Positions 43,292 through 53,712 of a stretch of 64,000 bases of DNA are shown piece by piece. A program made the translations under genes and the position numbers. The stretch comes from Stanieria cyanosphaera PCC 7437 (GTDB lineage: Bacteria; Cyanobacteriota; Cyanobacteriia; Cyanobacteriales; Xenococcaceae). The stretch is from assembly GCF_000317575.1 (NCBI RefSeq), contig NC_019748.1, positions 62,001 to 126,000 on the forward strand, read 5' to 3'. Under the pieces are notes generated by a model that saw only the letters and a list, made by a program, of their open reading frames with translations, was not told the DNA's origin and made no database searches. Numbering within the stretch: the first letter of the stretch is position 1; each line of letters opens with the position of its first letter.

Positions 43292-44164
43292 ATGCAAACT
43301 AATGAACGTCGTCCTACTCCTGAAGATATTCCTGGTCAAAAATTAGATTATCCTGCCTCTCAAAGAGAGATGACACCTCAACCCGATAGCGATCTTTCTA
43401 ACTACAGTCCAGCAAATAAATTGTCAGGAAAAGTTGCCATCATTACTGGTGGAGACTCGGGAATTGGAAGAGCAGTGGCGATCGCTTATGCAATGGAAGG
43501 CGCAGAAGTTGCTATTTTCTATAATGAAAATGATCAAGATGCTCAAGATACCAAAAAGATGGTCAAGGAAATTGGCAATAAAGACTGTCTTGTTCTCAAA
43601 GGTGATGTTCGTAACTATGAAGACTGCCAAACTGCCATCCAACAAGTTATAGACCGCTTTGGCAAACTTAATATTTTGGTTAATAATGCTGCTTATCAAA
43701 TGACTCAGCAAAAATTTGAAGACATTTCTTTAGAACAGTTTCGTCGCACGATGGAAACTAATGTATTTGGTTATTTTTATATGGTCAAAGCAGCCCTTGC
43801 TCATTTACAAGCAGGAGATGTAATTATTAACACAGGTAGTATTGTCGGTAAAATGGGTAAAGGAATGCTAGTTGATTATGCTACTTCAAAAGGTGCGGTA
43901 CATACCTTTACAAAATCTCTCGCTTTAAATTTAGGCGATCGCGGTATTCGAGTTAATTCTGTAGTTCCAGGACCAGTTTGGACTCCTAATATTCCTGCTA
44001 CTATGCCAATAGACAAAGTAGATAATTACGACACCGATGGCATTCTTAAACGAGCAGCACAACCAGAAGAACTTGCACCAGCTTACGTTTTCCTAGCTTC
44101 TTCAGATAGTAGTTTTGTAACTGGTGCATTATATGACGTTACTGGCGGACAACTAGCTGCTTAA
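43292..44164 (+). CDS. SDR family oxidoreductase
   Basis: A classical short-chain dehydrogenase of 290 residues with an N-terminal extension of about 45 residues ([19 protein letters not shown]) as in the YghA/YhdF group of stress-linked aldehyde/glucose dehydrogenases. Cofactor motif [22 protein letters not shown] motif [11 protein letters not shown], catalytic Ser in NTGSIVG and YATSKGA are present. Its end overlaps the convergent hisS stop by four bases. Substrate unknown; a role in osmotic or oxidative stress is suggested by relatives. Confidence 0.9.
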   Translation: MQTNERRPTPEDIPGQKLDYPASQREMTPQPDSDLSNYSPANKLSGKVAIITGGDSGIGRAVAIAYAMEGAEVAIFYNENDQDAQDTKKMVKEIGNKDCLVLKGDVRNYEDCQTAIQQVIDRFGKLNILVNNAAYQMTQQKFEDISLEQFRRTMETNVFGYFYMVKAALAHLQAGDVIINTGSIVGKMGKGMLVDYATSKGAVHTFTKSLALNLGDRGIRVNSVVPGPVWTPNIPATMPIDKVDNYDTDGILKRAAQPEELAPAYVFLASSDSSFVTGALYDVTGGQLAA

Positions 44165-45447
44165 GGCGATCGCAATTGTTGAATTTTTTGATTCAATTTC
44201 TCTGCGGAACTGAGTAATTGAGTTTGTGCGACCGCAGTTTGTTCTCCTGAGGCTAACCATTTCAGATTAACTGTCTGATTTACTGCCTCTGCATCTCCAA
44301 TTACTAAACAAGCTACTGCACCACTGCGGTCTGCTCGTTTAAACTGTTTACCAAAAGCACTACCACTTAAATCTAATTCCACCGTAAAATTAAGACTACG
44401 TAGTTTTTGGCTTAAAACCAAAGCCTGTGCTTCTGCTTGTTTACCTCTAGAAATTAAATAAAAATCAGGTTGATGAACAGGTGCTTGTTGTAACTGTTTA
44501 AGCAGTAAAACCAGCCGTTCCATCCCAATTGCCCAACCCACAGCAGGAGTATCAGGGCCATTTAATTCGGCAACTAAACCATCGTAACGACCACCACCAC
44601 AAACAGTTGCTTGCGCCCCTAAATCATCTGATTTTATTTCAAAGGCAGTGTGAGTGTAGTAGTCTAAACCTCTAACTAAACAGTGATTAATTTGATACTC
44701 AATCCCCAAATCAGTTAGTAACTGTTGAACGGTATCGAAGTGTCTTTTAGATTCATCTCCCAAATGCTCGATAATTTTAGGAGCATTTTGAGCTATTTTT
44801 TGAGTTTTCTCATCCTTACTATCTAAAATTCTTAAGGGGTTACGAGTTAAACGGTCTTGAGAATCTTGGTCTAACTCCTGCTTGTAAGGAATCAAATAAT
44901 GAACTAAAGCCTCTCGATAGTTTTGACGATCCTCACCATTACCGACCGAATTGAGATCGAGTTTTAAACTTTTTAAGCCTAAACTTTGTAGTAAATCAGT
45001 AGCCAAAGCAATTACTTCTACATCAGCGCGAGGAGAAGAACTACCCAACAACTCCAAACCAATCTGATGAAACTGTCGCTGACGACCAGCTTGAGGACGT
45101 TCATATCGAAACATAGCCCCAGTGTACCAAAGACGTTGTACTCCACCTTGGGCATAAAGATTATTCTCAATAAAAGAGCGTACTACTCCTGCTGTACCTT
45201 CAGGACGAAGCGTAATCGATTTATCGCCACCTCTGCTGGTAAAAGTGTACATTTCTTTCCCCACTACATCGGTCGCTTCACCAATTCCTCTCTCAAATAA
45301 ATCAGTTTGCTCAAAAATAGGAGTCCGAATTTCTTGATAAACCGCCTTGGCAAGAATTTCTCTAGCTTTATCTTCGATTAACTGCCAATAACCAACTTCT
45401 TCAGGCAGTATATCTTTTGTTCCTCTTAATGCTTGAATTGCTCCCAT
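44161..45447 (-). CDS. hisS: histidine--tRNA ligase
   Basis: Class II synthetase of 428 residues that charges tRNA(His). Motif 1 region [19 protein letters not shown], motif 2 [19 protein letters not shown], the two histidine-recognition motifs [15 protein letters not shown] and CGGGRYDGL, and motif 3 [11 protein letters not shown] are present, followed by the anticodon-binding domain. It is intact and converges on the SDR gene with a four-base overlap of stops. Confidence 0.96.
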   Translation of the reverse strand: MGAIQALRGTKDILPEEVGYWQLIEDKAREILAKAVYQEIRTPIFEQTDLFERGIGEATDVVGKEMYTFTSRGGDKSITLRPEGTAGVVRSFIENNLYAQGGVQRLWYTGAMFRYERPQAGRQRQFHQIGLELLGSSSPRADVEVIALATDLLQSLGLKSLKLDLNSVGNGEDRQNYREALVHYLIPYKQELDQDSQDRLTRNPLRILDSKDEKTQKIAQNAPKIIEHLGDESKRHFDTVQQLLTDLGIEYQINHCLVRGLDYYTHTAFEIKSDDLGAQATVCGGGRYDGLVAELNGPDTPAVGWAIGMERLVLLLKQLQQAPVHQPDFYLISRGKQAEAQALVLSQKLRSLNFTVELDLSGSAFGKQFKRADRSGAVACLVIGDAEAVNQTVNLKWLASGEQTAVAQTQLLSSAEKLNQKIQQLRSP

Positions 45448-45460
45448 TTTTTTCAGTTAT

Positions 45461-45560
45461 CAGTAAACAGTTATTCAGTAGGGGCGTATAAACTCTGGAA
45501 GAAAACTCCAGAGACAGCCTCTTGCGAACCGCCGTTCGCCCGTACCTCAGTTATCAGTAT
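45461..45560. repeat. intergenic hairpin repeat between ABC ATPase and hisS
   Basis: Nested inverted repeats: CTCTGGA (45493-45499) with TCCAGAG (45507-45513), GCGAAC (45524-45529) with GTTCGC (45534-45539), and an outer GGGCG/CGCCC pair (45482-45486 and 45537-45541). Flanked by CAGTTATCAGT direct repeats on both sides. The folded shape recalls a small mobile palindromic element. Confidence 0.6.
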
Positions 45561-45593
45561 CTCAAGAACTACGGATTTTAATTCAAATTAGCT

Positions 45594-46442
45594 CTAATTC
45601 AATTGATGTCCAGTCAGTTTGACAAATATATCTTCTAAATTAGAATCACGTACCATGACACCCGTTTTATCAGGTAAAGAATCGAGATATTGATTTGCTT
45701 GAGCTACAGTAGGGAAAAATTGATAATCAATGCGGTCGCCTTGTTGTTTAACCACAATAGCTTTACCATAATGGAAACGAAACTGCTCAAGTGTACCTAA
45801 TTCAATTAGTTTACCTCGATCCATAATCCCAATGCGATCGCATAAAAATTCTACTTCCTCCATATAGTGAGTAGTCAATAGAATAGTCATACCCTGCTGA
45901 TTAAGATCTTGAATGATTTCCCAGAGACGACGACGAGTTTGTGGATCTAACCCTACTGTCGGTTCATCTAAAAACAGAACACTTGGTTGATGAAGTAAAG
46001 CTCTAGCAATCTGTAAACGGCGTTTCATCCCACCAGAAAGAGTTTTGACTAAAGCATCTTTTTTATTTTCTAAGGCGACATATTCTAACCAGCGATTGAT
46101 TCTTTGCTGTCTTTCGGGGTTAGGGATATGATGCATTCGCCCATGAAACTCTAAATTTTCCCAAACCGAAAGCTCTCCATCTACACTAAGTTGTTGTAAA
46201 ACAACACCAATGTTTCGCTTGACTAAAGTTGAATGATGCGTTATATCATAACCAGCTATTTGAATTTTACCCTTACTAGGTTTGGAGAGAGTAATTAACA
46301 TTTTAATCGTAGTAGATTTTCCCGCTCCATTTGGTCCAAGTAGACCAAATATTTCTCCTTTTTTAATTGAAAAAGAAAGATTATCAACTACAGATACTTG
46401 ATTATAAATTTTATAAACGTTTTCTAAAGCAACGGCCGTCAT
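45594..46442 (-). CDS. ABC-2 type transporter ATP-binding protein
   Basis: A 282-residue ATPase of the CcmA/NatA type. Walker A LLGPNGAGKSTTIK, signature LSGGMKRRLQIAR, Walker B VLFLDEPTVGLDPQTRR and switch His TTHYMEEVEFL are visible, with a C-terminal extension of about 60 residues (DSNLEDIFVKLTG) typical of daunorubicin-resistance-like exporters. The membrane partner is not adjacent, so it must be encoded elsewhere. The exported substrate is unknown. Confidence 0.9.
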   Translation of the reverse strand: MTAVALENVYKIYNQVSVVDNLSFSIKKGEIFGLLGPNGAGKSTTIKMLITLSKPSKGKIQIAGYDITHHSTLVKRNIGVVLQQLSVDGELSVWENLEFHGRMHHIPNPERQQRINRWLEYVALENKKDALVKTLSGGMKRRLQIARALLHQPSVLFLDEPTVGLDPQTRRRLWEIIQDLNQQGMTILLTTHYMEEVEFLCDRIGIMDRGKLIELGTLEQFRFHYGKAIVVKQQGDRIDYQFFPTVAQANQYLDSLPDKTGVMVRDSNLEDIFVKLTGHQLN

Positions 46443-46563
46443 TGATCTGCTTAATTTTTATATTTTTAAGTTAGATTACAACAAGACAATGTTATGATTT
46501 TGCCAACCATATTTATTTAATTCAAACTACTAATAACTAATGTAAATTAATCAGTTAATCAAG

Positions 46564-46839
46564 TTAATCAAAAATCACATTATCTAAATCGTCTTCTATT
46601 GGTTCAATTTCTGTTAAAGTTTGCCAGCCAGCTTGCCAGAGAGAACGATCTTTTAATTGTAGAGCATTAATCCAAAAACGAGTTTGAGGATCGCAAGAAG
46701 CTACCATTTCAGCAAAAATCCATTTACCTCGATTTTGTCGATTGATAACTTGAAAATGCCTCCAACCCCAGGTTTTTTGGTTTGCTGTCCACTTAGAACC
46801 AAGTAAATAAGGGAACTTTTGTTTTTGTTTTTTCGACAT
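46564..46839 (-). CDS. TIGR02450 family Trp-rich protein
   Basis: A 91-residue protein with nine or so tryptophans, beginning MSKKQKQKFPYLLGSKW and containing TWGWRHFQVINR and EMVASCDPQTRFWINALQL. This matches the small Trp-rich family TIGR02450 of cyanobacteria and some proteobacteria, of unknown function. I use the ATG at 46839; an upstream TTG at 46854 lacks a ribosome site. Confidence 0.85.
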   Translation of the reverse strand: MSKKQKQKFPYLLGSKWTANQKTWGWRHFQVINRQNRGKWIFAEMVASCDPQTRFWINALQLKDRSLWQAGWQTLTEIEPIEDDLDNVIFD

Positions 46840-46906
46840 TTTAACTTCTAGCAATAATAATGATAATCTAGTCGCAATAATGTATTTTACTAATTGTGAT
46901 CTTTTT

Positions 46907-48403
46907 ATGAAGATAAACTCTGTTGTTCAACAATTATTTATAAATCAAGTGTATCAAGTCCCTGCACTCGCAGTAGCTTTATTACTATCGGCTCAATTAA
47001 CTCCAGCAATTGCTCAAGAAAATACAACTTTATCTCCAAATGGTAATAGTAGTAATACAGGAGCAACAACTAATTCTTCTTCAAGTGGCAATTCTAATTT
47101 TTCAGTTAGTGAAACTGATTATACCCTTGGCGCGGGTGACCAAATTAGATTAGATATTTTTCAAGTTGCAGAATATAGTGGTGAATATCCAGTTTTAGTA
47201 GACGGAACAATTAGTCTTCCTTTAGTAGGCAGAGTTAATGTTAGTGGTTTAACTCTTAAAGAAACATCTGAATTAGTTTCTGAAAAATATAAACTTTATT
47301 TAAAACGTCCTGTAGTTACTGTTGGTTTGCTTGCTCCTCGCCCCCTCAAAATCGGAGTTTCGGGAGAAGTAGATAATCCTGGTTCTTACGAGTTTGCTCT
47401 TAGTACAGAAAACAACAAATTTCCTTCTGTTACTGACATGATTGAACAAGCTGGAGGTATTACTACTTTAGCCGACGTTCGTAACGTTCAAGTTAAAAGA
47501 ACTATCCAAGGTAGAGAAACTACTTTTAATTCCGATTTGTGGGCTTTATTAACTCAAGGTAGATTAAATCAAGATATATCGCTACGCGATGGAGATACGA
47601 TTTTTATTCCAACTGTAGCAGAAATTAATTCTGACGAACTAAATAGATTATCTCAAGCGAGTTTTGGTCTACAAACCGACCAACCAATTAAAGTTGCTGT
47701 AGTAGGGGAAATTTATCGTCCTGGTTCTTATACAGTTCAACCAGAAAAATTAGCTAATAATAGTAATACTCAAAGTGCCAAGGAAGGTTCTGTACCTCCT
47801 AGACTTACTCAAGCAATTGGCGTAGCAGGAGGAATTAAACCTTTAGCGAATGTAAAGGAAGTACAGGTAAAACGTAAAGCTTGGGATGGGACAGAAAAAC
47901 TCATTGCTGTAGATCTATGGAGTCTAATCCAAGAGGGTAGCTCGGGTCAAGACGTTATTCTTCAAGAAGGAGATACTATCGTTATTCCTCAAGCTGAGCA
48001 ACTAGCTGCAGAAGATTCAGAACAATTAGCTGCTGCTAGCTTTTCTCCTGGAGCAATCAAAGTTAATGTTGTAGGTGAAGTTGCTACTCCAGGGCCAGTA
48101 GAAGTTCCACCCAATACCCCATTAAACCAAGCGATCTTAGCAGCAGGTGGCTTTAATAATCAACGTGCTAAGACAGGCAATGTGGAATTAGTTAGACTTA
48201 ACCCTAACGGTACAGTCACCAAACGTCAAATTCAAGTAGATTTTGCTAGTGGCATTAATGATGAAAATAATCCTACTTTGAGAAATAATGACGTTGTTGT
48301 AGTTAGTCGTTCGGGATTGGCTAAGGTAGGTGATACTGCCGGTTCTATATTTAATCCTATTGGGGGAGCTTTAGGTGTTTTAAGATTTATGTTTGGGTTC
48401 TAA
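46907..48403 (+). CDS. polysaccharide export protein (Wza-like, SLBB domains)
   Basis: A 498-residue periplasmic/outer-membrane export protein. A signal segment ends near TPAIAQE; there is no lipobox. The export domain (YTLGAGDQIRLDIFQVAEYS, then GTISLPLVGRVNVSGLTL) is followed by three SLBB-like repeats, at GVSGEVDNPGSYEFALS, VVGEIYRPGSYTVQP and VVGEVATPGPVEVPPN. It should form the outer channel of a Wzy-type exopolysaccharide exporter. ATG at 46907 gives the signal peptide; ATG at 46880 is possible. The Wzc-like kinase gene follows after 108 bases. Confidence 0.9.
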   Translation: MKINSVVQQLFINQVYQVPALAVALLLSAQLTPAIAQENTTLSPNGNSSNTGATTNSSSSGNSNFSVSETDYTLGAGDQIRLDIFQVAEYSGEYPVLVDGTISLPLVGRVNVSGLTLKETSELVSEKYKLYLKRPVVTVGLLAPRPLKIGVSGEVDNPGSYEFALSTENNKFPSVTDMIEQAGGITTLADVRNVQVKRTIQGRETTFNSDLWALLTQGRLNQDISLRDGDTIFIPTVAEINSDELNRLSQASFGLQTDQPIKVAVVGEIYRPGSYTVQPEKLANNSNTQSAKEGSVPPRLTQAIGVAGGIKPLANVKEVQVKRKAWDGTEKLIAVDLWSLIQEGSSGQDVILQEGDTIVIPQAEQLAAEDSEQLAAASFSPGAIKVNVVGEVATPGPVEVPPNTPLNQAILAAGGFNNQRAKTGNVELVRLNPNGTVTKRQIQVDFASGINDENNPTLRNNDVVVVSRSGLAKVGDTAGSIFNPIGGALGVLRFMFGF

Positions 48404-48422
48404 AAACCTTTTCTATCAAATT

Positions 48423-48460
48423 ATGCTGCTCTTACTCTGACATAATTATTAGAGCAGCAT
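48423..48460 (+). terminator. strong hairpin between export gene and tyrosine kinase gene
   Basis: ATGCTGCTCT (48423-48432) pairs perfectly with AGAGCAGCAT (48451-48460) across an 18-base loop. There is no T-run. It sits 20 bases after one gene and 50 bases before the next of the same strand, so it may tune read-through or mRNA processing. Confidence 0.55.
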
Positions 48461-48511
48461 TAAATCAAGTTCAATATCCTGAAAGATTCCGTGTTGTGAG
48501 GAATATCAATA

Positions 48512-50881
48512 ATGCAAAATGCGGGCTCTGATCGCTCTGTTTATCTCAATAAAATCAATGGCAATGGTCATGGCAATGGTAATTATTTATATTCTATGCC
48601 TCCTGTCATCGATAATACTGCGATTGAAGAAAATGAAGACAGTATCGATCTGCGTCAACTTTTAAACGTAGTTAAACATCGTTTACGCCTAATTACTGCT
48701 GTAACACTTGGAGTTACAACTCTAACCGCTCTGTGGACATTTACTCAAGAACCTAAGTATCGTGGTAGTTTTCAAGTTCTAGTAGAACCAGTTACTAACG
48801 AACAAAGAGGAGAAAATTCCTTAGAAAATCCTCTAACTATTTTGGGGGGAGAATGGCAAGGCTTGGATTACGATACTCAAATTGAAGTCTTGCGTAGTCC
48901 AAACGTAATGACTCCGATCGTTAATACTTTAGAGCAAAAATATCCTGAAATTACTTACGATGAATTAATTAGGGAAAATAGATCTCCCTTAAAAATTGAG
49001 CGGATCGACGAAACTAAAATTTTAGAGATATCTTATACTGACCCTGATCCTCAAAAAATTCAATTTGTTTTAAATAATCTATCTCAAGCTTATTTAACTT
49101 ATTCCTTAGAAGAAAGAAGAGTCGAAGTTAAACAAGGAATCGAGTTTGTTAAACAACAATTACCTGGAGTTAGAGCTAGAGTAGATGAGTTACAGGAAAA
49201 ACTACAAAACTTTCGCCAAAAATATAATCTTCTCGATCCCCAGCAACAAGCAAGTCTTTTATCCAGAAATTTAGTTGATTTTGAAGAAAAGTTTTTTGAA
49301 GTCAAAACTAAACTTAATGAAACTAGATCTTTATACGCTAATTTACAGAGACAAATTGGCTTAGAACCCAATCAGGCGATCGCTGGTAGCTATTTAAGTG
49401 AATCTCCTCGTTATCAAAACTTACTAAACGAATTACAACAAGTAGAAGTAGAATTAGCCAAAGAATCGGCTCGTTTTCAACCAGCCAACCCGGTAGTTCA
49501 AGCTCTTGAAGACAAACGACAAGAGTTACTTCCTTTATTGCAACAAGAAGCAATTAGGGTTTTGGGAGATAAATTTTCTCAAGACATCCAAGATTCTTCT
49601 TCTTTAGCTTCTCCTAGTAGTCTTCGCTTAGAATTAAATAAGCAGTTTATTAATACAGCTAATGAGATTGAAACGTTGGAATTGCGTGAACAAGCATTAC
49701 AACAAGCGATCGCACAATTAAATGGCTTAACTAAACAAATGCCTGTGATTGCTCGTCAATACACCGATATACAACGTCAACTAATTGTTGCGACAGAAAG
49801 TTTAAACCGTTTTCTAGAAGCAGAAGAAAAACTTCAACTCCAAGCTGCTCAACAAGCTTTACCTTGGCAATTAATCGCTAAACCTTTACTAGAAGAAAAT
49901 CCTGTTTCTCCTAATCCTCCTCGTAATCTAGCATTAGGTTTAATTGGCGGAATTTGTCTAGGATTAGGTGCTGCTTTACTGGCAGAACGTTTAGATCCTG
50001 TTTTCCACGACACAGAAGAATTAAAAGATGCTGTTAAATTACCACTCTTAGGTTCTATTCCTTTACAAAAAGAATTAAAACCTCTTGAATTATTGACAAC
50101 AGCAGAAACTAAACCAGTCGGTTTACCTCAGTTGCAAATTGGTGATAGTGTTCTCAATTTAACCTCTCAAACTGAAGAAAAAGCAACTTCAAGAGGTCAA
50201 CGTAATTGGTATAATGCCTCTCCGTTTTTAGAAGCATTTCGTTCTCTCAGTACCAATATTAAACTATTAGGTTCCGATAGTCCGATTAATTCAATTGTAA
50301 TTAGTTCTTCAATTCCTTCTGAAGGTAAATCAACGATTTCTTCTCATCTTGCTCAAGCAGCAGCAGCAATGGGACAAAAAGTCTTGTTAATCGATGCTGA
50401 TTTACGTCGTCCTCAAGTTCATCGCTGGATGGGATTAGAAAACAAAGACGGATTAAGCAATGTCTTGGCAACTGGTTTAGATGTCAACGCAGCTATTCAA
50501 AAAGTTCCTCATTGGGATAATTTATCTGTTATGACAGCAGGAGATATTCCTCCAGATCCAACTCGCTTGCTCTCTTCTAAACGGATGCAAGATTTGATGG
50601 AACAATTAAAAAATGAAGGTCAATACGATTTTATTATTTATGATACTCCTCCAATTCTAGGATTTGCTGATGGAAGAATTCTGGCTGGTCGTACTAATGG
50701 AGTAGTATTAGTCATCAGAATGAATAAAACTGACCGCTCTTTACTGAAACAAAACATTGATAATTTGAAAATGTCTAATTTCCCAGTTTTGGGAATTATA
50801 GCCAATCAGGTTAATCGTAGTTCTAATGGTTCTTACTACTATCATCATTATTACGCGGAGCGAGACGAATCAAACAGTTAG
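48512..50881 (+). CDS. polysaccharide co-polymerase and tyrosine autokinase (Wzc-like)
   Basis: A 789-residue inner-membrane protein. Residues about 45-85 hold the Wzz domain and first membrane segment (NVVKHRLRLITAVTLGVTTL), a long coiled-coil periplasmic region follows, and a second membrane segment lies near 470 (LALGLIGGICLGLGAALL). The BY-kinase domain has Walker A ISSSIPSEGKSTISS, A' VLLIDADLRRPQ and Walker B DFIIYDTPP. The C-terminus ends in a tyrosine cluster (GSYYYHHYYAE), the autophosphorylation site. It controls chain length and export with the upstream Wza-like channel. No glycosyltransferase genes follow. Confidence 0.92.
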   Translation: MQNAGSDRSVYLNKINGNGHGNGNYLYSMPPVIDNTAIEENEDSIDLRQLLNVVKHRLRLITAVTLGVTTLTALWTFTQEPKYRGSFQVLVEPVTNEQRGENSLENPLTILGGEWQGLDYDTQIEVLRSPNVMTPIVNTLEQKYPEITYDELIRENRSPLKIERIDETKILEISYTDPDPQKIQFVLNNLSQAYLTYSLEERRVEVKQGIEFVKQQLPGVRARVDELQEKLQNFRQKYNLLDPQQQASLLSRNLVDFEEKFFEVKTKLNETRSLYANLQRQIGLEPNQAIAGSYLSESPRYQNLLNELQQVEVELAKESARFQPANPVVQALEDKRQELLPLLQQEAIRVLGDKFSQDIQDSSSLASPSSLRLELNKQFINTANEIETLELREQALQQAIAQLNGLTKQMPVIARQYTDIQRQLIVATESLNRFLEAEEKLQLQAAQQALPWQLIAKPLLEENPVSPNPPRNLALGLIGGICLGLGAALLAERLDPVFHDTEELKDAVKLPLLGSIPLQKELKPLELLTTAETKPVGLPQLQIGDSVLNLTSQTEEKATSRGQRNWYNASPFLEAFRSLSTNIKLLGSDSPINSIVISSSIPSEGKSTISSHLAQAAAAMGQKVLLIDADLRRPQVHRWMGLENKDGLSNVLATGLDVNAAIQKVPHWDNLSVMTAGDIPPDPTRLLSSKRMQDLMEQLKNEGQYDFIIYDTPPILGFADGRILAGRTNGVVLVIRMNKTDRSLLKQNIDNLKMSNFPVLGIIANQVNRSSNGSYYYHHYYAERDESNS

Positions 50882-51147
50882 AAGTTATGTGATTGGTGGG
50901 AAAAGACAGGAGGAAAAGACAAGTTAGAAGCAAGTAAGTTTATTTAGACCGATTAACGGACTCGATCTAAAACTCTGTCCTCGCTAAATGCGAACTCAAT
51001 CAAACACTCGCTCTCCAGAACATTAACAACAGGCGTTGATGAGTTTGTCTTTTCCAAAAAATGTGCAATTGAGCTACGCATAAGTTTACTATTAATTGTA
51101 AAGATATATTGCAATTTTTGCTTCAGGGCAAATAGATCAGTAAAGTC

Positions 51148-51681
51148 GTGGATACAACAATTATTTCTTCTACTTTCCTACTAACCATATTAATGACAGT
51201 AGGATTATTTTTCTTTATTCGAGCTTCGGTTAAAGACCGTACTAAAAAAATTCAATTTTTATCAACTGAATCAGAGGAAATTTTATGGCAAAAATTACAA
51301 CAATACTTTGAAACAAGAGCTTATCGAGTAATTGATTGGAATCAAGAACAAAAACAAGTTACCTTAGAAGGCTTTGTGCAGCCTAGTTGGTTTTTAGCAA
51401 TTTTTTTGACAATTCTAGCTGGGATAGGATTATCTTGTCTGGCGTTAGTAATTTTCTGGGTTTATCCCACTGTAGGTAATTTAGTTTGGGGACTCATTAT
51501 TTTAGCGCCCCTTGCAGGTATTTTTTATTGGCAAAAAGCAGGAAGATTAGAACAGGTTTCCTTATCAATCCAAACAGATTTAAAGTTGAAACCAAACCAA
51601 TCAAATCTTTTAACCGTAACTGCTCATCGAGATGAATTACTTCAATTGCAACAGAATTTATCTTTGCAACTAGTTGAGTAA
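51148..51681 (+). CDS. cofactor assembly of complex C (CCB)-like protein
   Basis: A 177-residue membrane protein with an N-terminal helix (residues 8-25) and two central helices (about 90-135) around a short loop. The pattern SEEILWQKLQQYFETRAYRV and EGFVQPSWFLAIFLTILAGI matches cyanobacterial proteins annotated as cofactor assembly of complex C subunit B, homologous to chloroplast CCB factors that attach haem c' to cytochrome b6. The start is GTG at 51148. The subfamily name is from memory and should be confirmed. Confidence 0.75.
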   Translation: MDTTIISSTFLLTILMTVGLFFFIRASVKDRTKKIQFLSTESEEILWQKLQQYFETRAYRVIDWNQEQKQVTLEGFVQPSWFLAIFLTILAGIGLSCLALVIFWVYPTVGNLVWGLIILAPLAGIFYWQKAGRLEQVSLSIQTDLKLKPNQSNLLTVTAHRDELLQLQQNLSLQLVE

Positions 51682-51772
51682 TATACCTTAGTACTAAAAA
51701 TAGAGACGCTTTAATTATTAACAACGTCTCTATTAGTTTTATAAAAAAAGACCAATTGATTGAGAATATCTC

Positions 51773-52099
51773 TCAACGACTGCTGGTAACTGCAACAGTT
51801 TTTTTCTTATCTTGTTCTTTAATTTCTAAAGATTGCAAACTAGGGAAAAGAAAATGATTTTCCTCAACATATTGCGCACCAAATAAACCTTTTTCTGCCC
51901 AAAAGTATCGATCTGTGGTATGCTCGTTTCTTCTGACTACTAATAAAGCTGGAGGAGCAATCCCCAAAGAGGCAATATATTTACGAGCTGCTGTTACTGG
52001 TTTATCATTGCCACTTTCAATATTATAATGAGGGACTAGCTCTAAAATTTTACGTCCTTCTTGACGACGGCGGCTTTTACGTTTACGTTTTCTTGCCAA
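51773..52099 (-). CDS. DUF3155 family protein
   Basis: A basic 108-residue protein beginning (M)ARKRKRKSRRRQEGRKILEL and containing DKPVTAARKYIASLGIAPPA, the hallmark of cyanobacterial DUF3155. The start is TTG at 52099: it matches the family N-terminus and has a near-perfect ribosome site (AGGAGG) about seven bases upstream, while the longer frame from 52186 has none. Its Arg/Lys-rich head suggests nucleic acid binding; the function is unknown. Confidence 0.82.
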   Translation of the reverse strand: MARKRKRKSRRRQEGRKILELVPHYNIESGNDKPVTAARKYIASLGIAPPALLVVRRNEHTTDRYFWAEKGLFGAQYVEENHFLFPSLQSLEIKEQDKKKTVAVTSSR

Positions 52100-52346
52100 C
52101 CCAGCACCTCCTATTTTTACCCTAAAACCTGTATTTATAGTTACAAAACCCGAGCAAATTGTATCGTGATAAGCAAAAAAAATCAACTATCTAAACGTCT
52201 CGATTAAGCCAAGGCAATTGTTGTAATATCTCAAGGTAGTTTAATCTTTTGACATACTAACGAACCTCAAAAAAAAGATATAAAAATTAATAAAGCTTAG
52301 TTGAAGTTCCCTCAAATTATTGTTCGACTACGATTTGTGTTTCTCG

Positions 52347-53669
52347 ATGTCTTATTCTTTTATTTCTGCTAGTGCCGAATTTACTGCTCTGTGTCAATCT
52401 CAACTAGAATTACTTAGTCGAGGGGTGGGAGCAGTTTGGAGTGCCGTTTATTTAACTGAAGAACTAGTAGAAAATAAACAAGGAAGATTAGTTCCTTTAG
52501 CGATTTATCCTCGAAATTTAATGCAGCAAGGACAAGAATTGCCTCCTGTTAGTCTCACTAACAATTTACAACAACTAACAACTCAAGTTCAATTATCTTC
52601 TCTTCCTTTACTTCAAGGAACAATTGTCGAAAAACAGATTATTAATCCAGAAAAAAAACTAGATTCTGAGGTTAAAAAACAGTTAGTGTTACCCTTAATC
52701 TATGACACAAGGGTGATGGGTGTATTAGTAACTCAAAAAGATGAAGATTGGCAACCGCAAGAATTAGAACAAATTGAAAAAATAGCTCAAACTTTAGCAC
52801 TTGCTCGTTTTTTAGATCATCGCTATCAATGGTATCAAAAACAATTAGCGAAACAAGAATCTTTACGTCAAATTGAGCAAGATAGATTAGATGATTTATT
52901 GCATCAAATACGCAATCCACTCACTGCTTTAAGAACTTTTAGTAAGCTTTTAATTAAAAGGTTGTTACCAGAAGATCGAAACCAATCGGTTGCTAAAAGT
53001 ATTTTACGAGAAAGCGATCGCTTACAGGAATTATTAGAACAATTTGAAACAGAAACTCAACAAAAAGAAGAAGAAAATAAGGCGTTAACTTTAAGTACAA
53101 CTTCTGTACGTTTAACAACTGATCTTCCTCAATCTAGTCATTTTTTACTGCCTGGTAATATTTCTGAATTAGAAGCAGTATCGATTTTAGAGGTTTTAAA
53201 AATTTTATTGATTTCTTTACAGGAAATTGCAGCAGAACAAGAAATAGAATTAATTGCTGAACTACCTCAAAATTTACCATTGGTAATAGCTAATGCTAAA
53301 GCTTTAAGAGAAGTTTTAAATAATTTAATTGACAATGCATTGAAATATACTCCAACTGGGGGAAAAGTTGTAATTTATATAATTGAAAAACAAGAGCAAC
53401 CGGAGCAAAGTTGGTTAGGAATTGCCATTAGTGATAGTGGTTATGGTATTCCTTTTGAAGAGCAACCCAAAATTTTTGAACGTCATTATCGTGGCATACA
53501 AGCTCAAAGCGATATTCCTGGGAGTGGTTTAGGATTAGCGATCGCCAAAGATTTAGTTGAAAAAATGGGAGGAAAAATTGAAATAATTAGTCCTAATCAG
53601 CTTGGAAAAAACACTAGCTTACCAGGGACAACTATGATTGTTTGGTTAGTTGTTGCTTCAGAAAACTAG
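52347..53669 (+). CDS. soluble sensor histidine kinase with GAF-like domain
   Basis: A 440-residue kinase with no membrane segment. Residues about 10-165 form a GAF-like sensor domain, then the H-box DDLLHQIRNPLTALRTF, N-box REVLNNLIDNALKYTPTGG, G1 ISDSGYGIPFEEQ and G2 GSGLGLAIAKDLVEKMGG. No response regulator lies next to it. ATG at 52347 is chosen; the TTG at 52320 gives nine more residues. It presumably senses a cytoplasmic signal; the ligand is unknown. Confidence 0.9.
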   Translation: MSYSFISASAEFTALCQSQLELLSRGVGAVWSAVYLTEELVENKQGRLVPLAIYPRNLMQQGQELPPVSLTNNLQQLTTQVQLSSLPLLQGTIVEKQIINPEKKLDSEVKKQLVLPLIYDTRVMGVLVTQKDEDWQPQELEQIEKIAQTLALARFLDHRYQWYQKQLAKQESLRQIEQDRLDDLLHQIRNPLTALRTFSKLLIKRLLPEDRNQSVAKSILRESDRLQELLEQFETETQQKEEENKALTLSTTSVRLTTDLPQSSHFLLPGNISELEAVSILEVLKILLISLQEIAAEQEIELIAELPQNLPLVIANAKALREVLNNLIDNALKYTPTGGKVVIYIIEKQEQPEQSWLGIAISDSGYGIPFEEQPKIFERHYRGIQAQSDIPGSGLGLAIAKDLVEKMGGKIEIISPNQLGKNTSLPGTTMIVWLVVASEN

Positions 53670-53712
53670 TCTTCACTTAACAATTAATCCTCTAACCAAA
53701 AAAAATGCTCAA

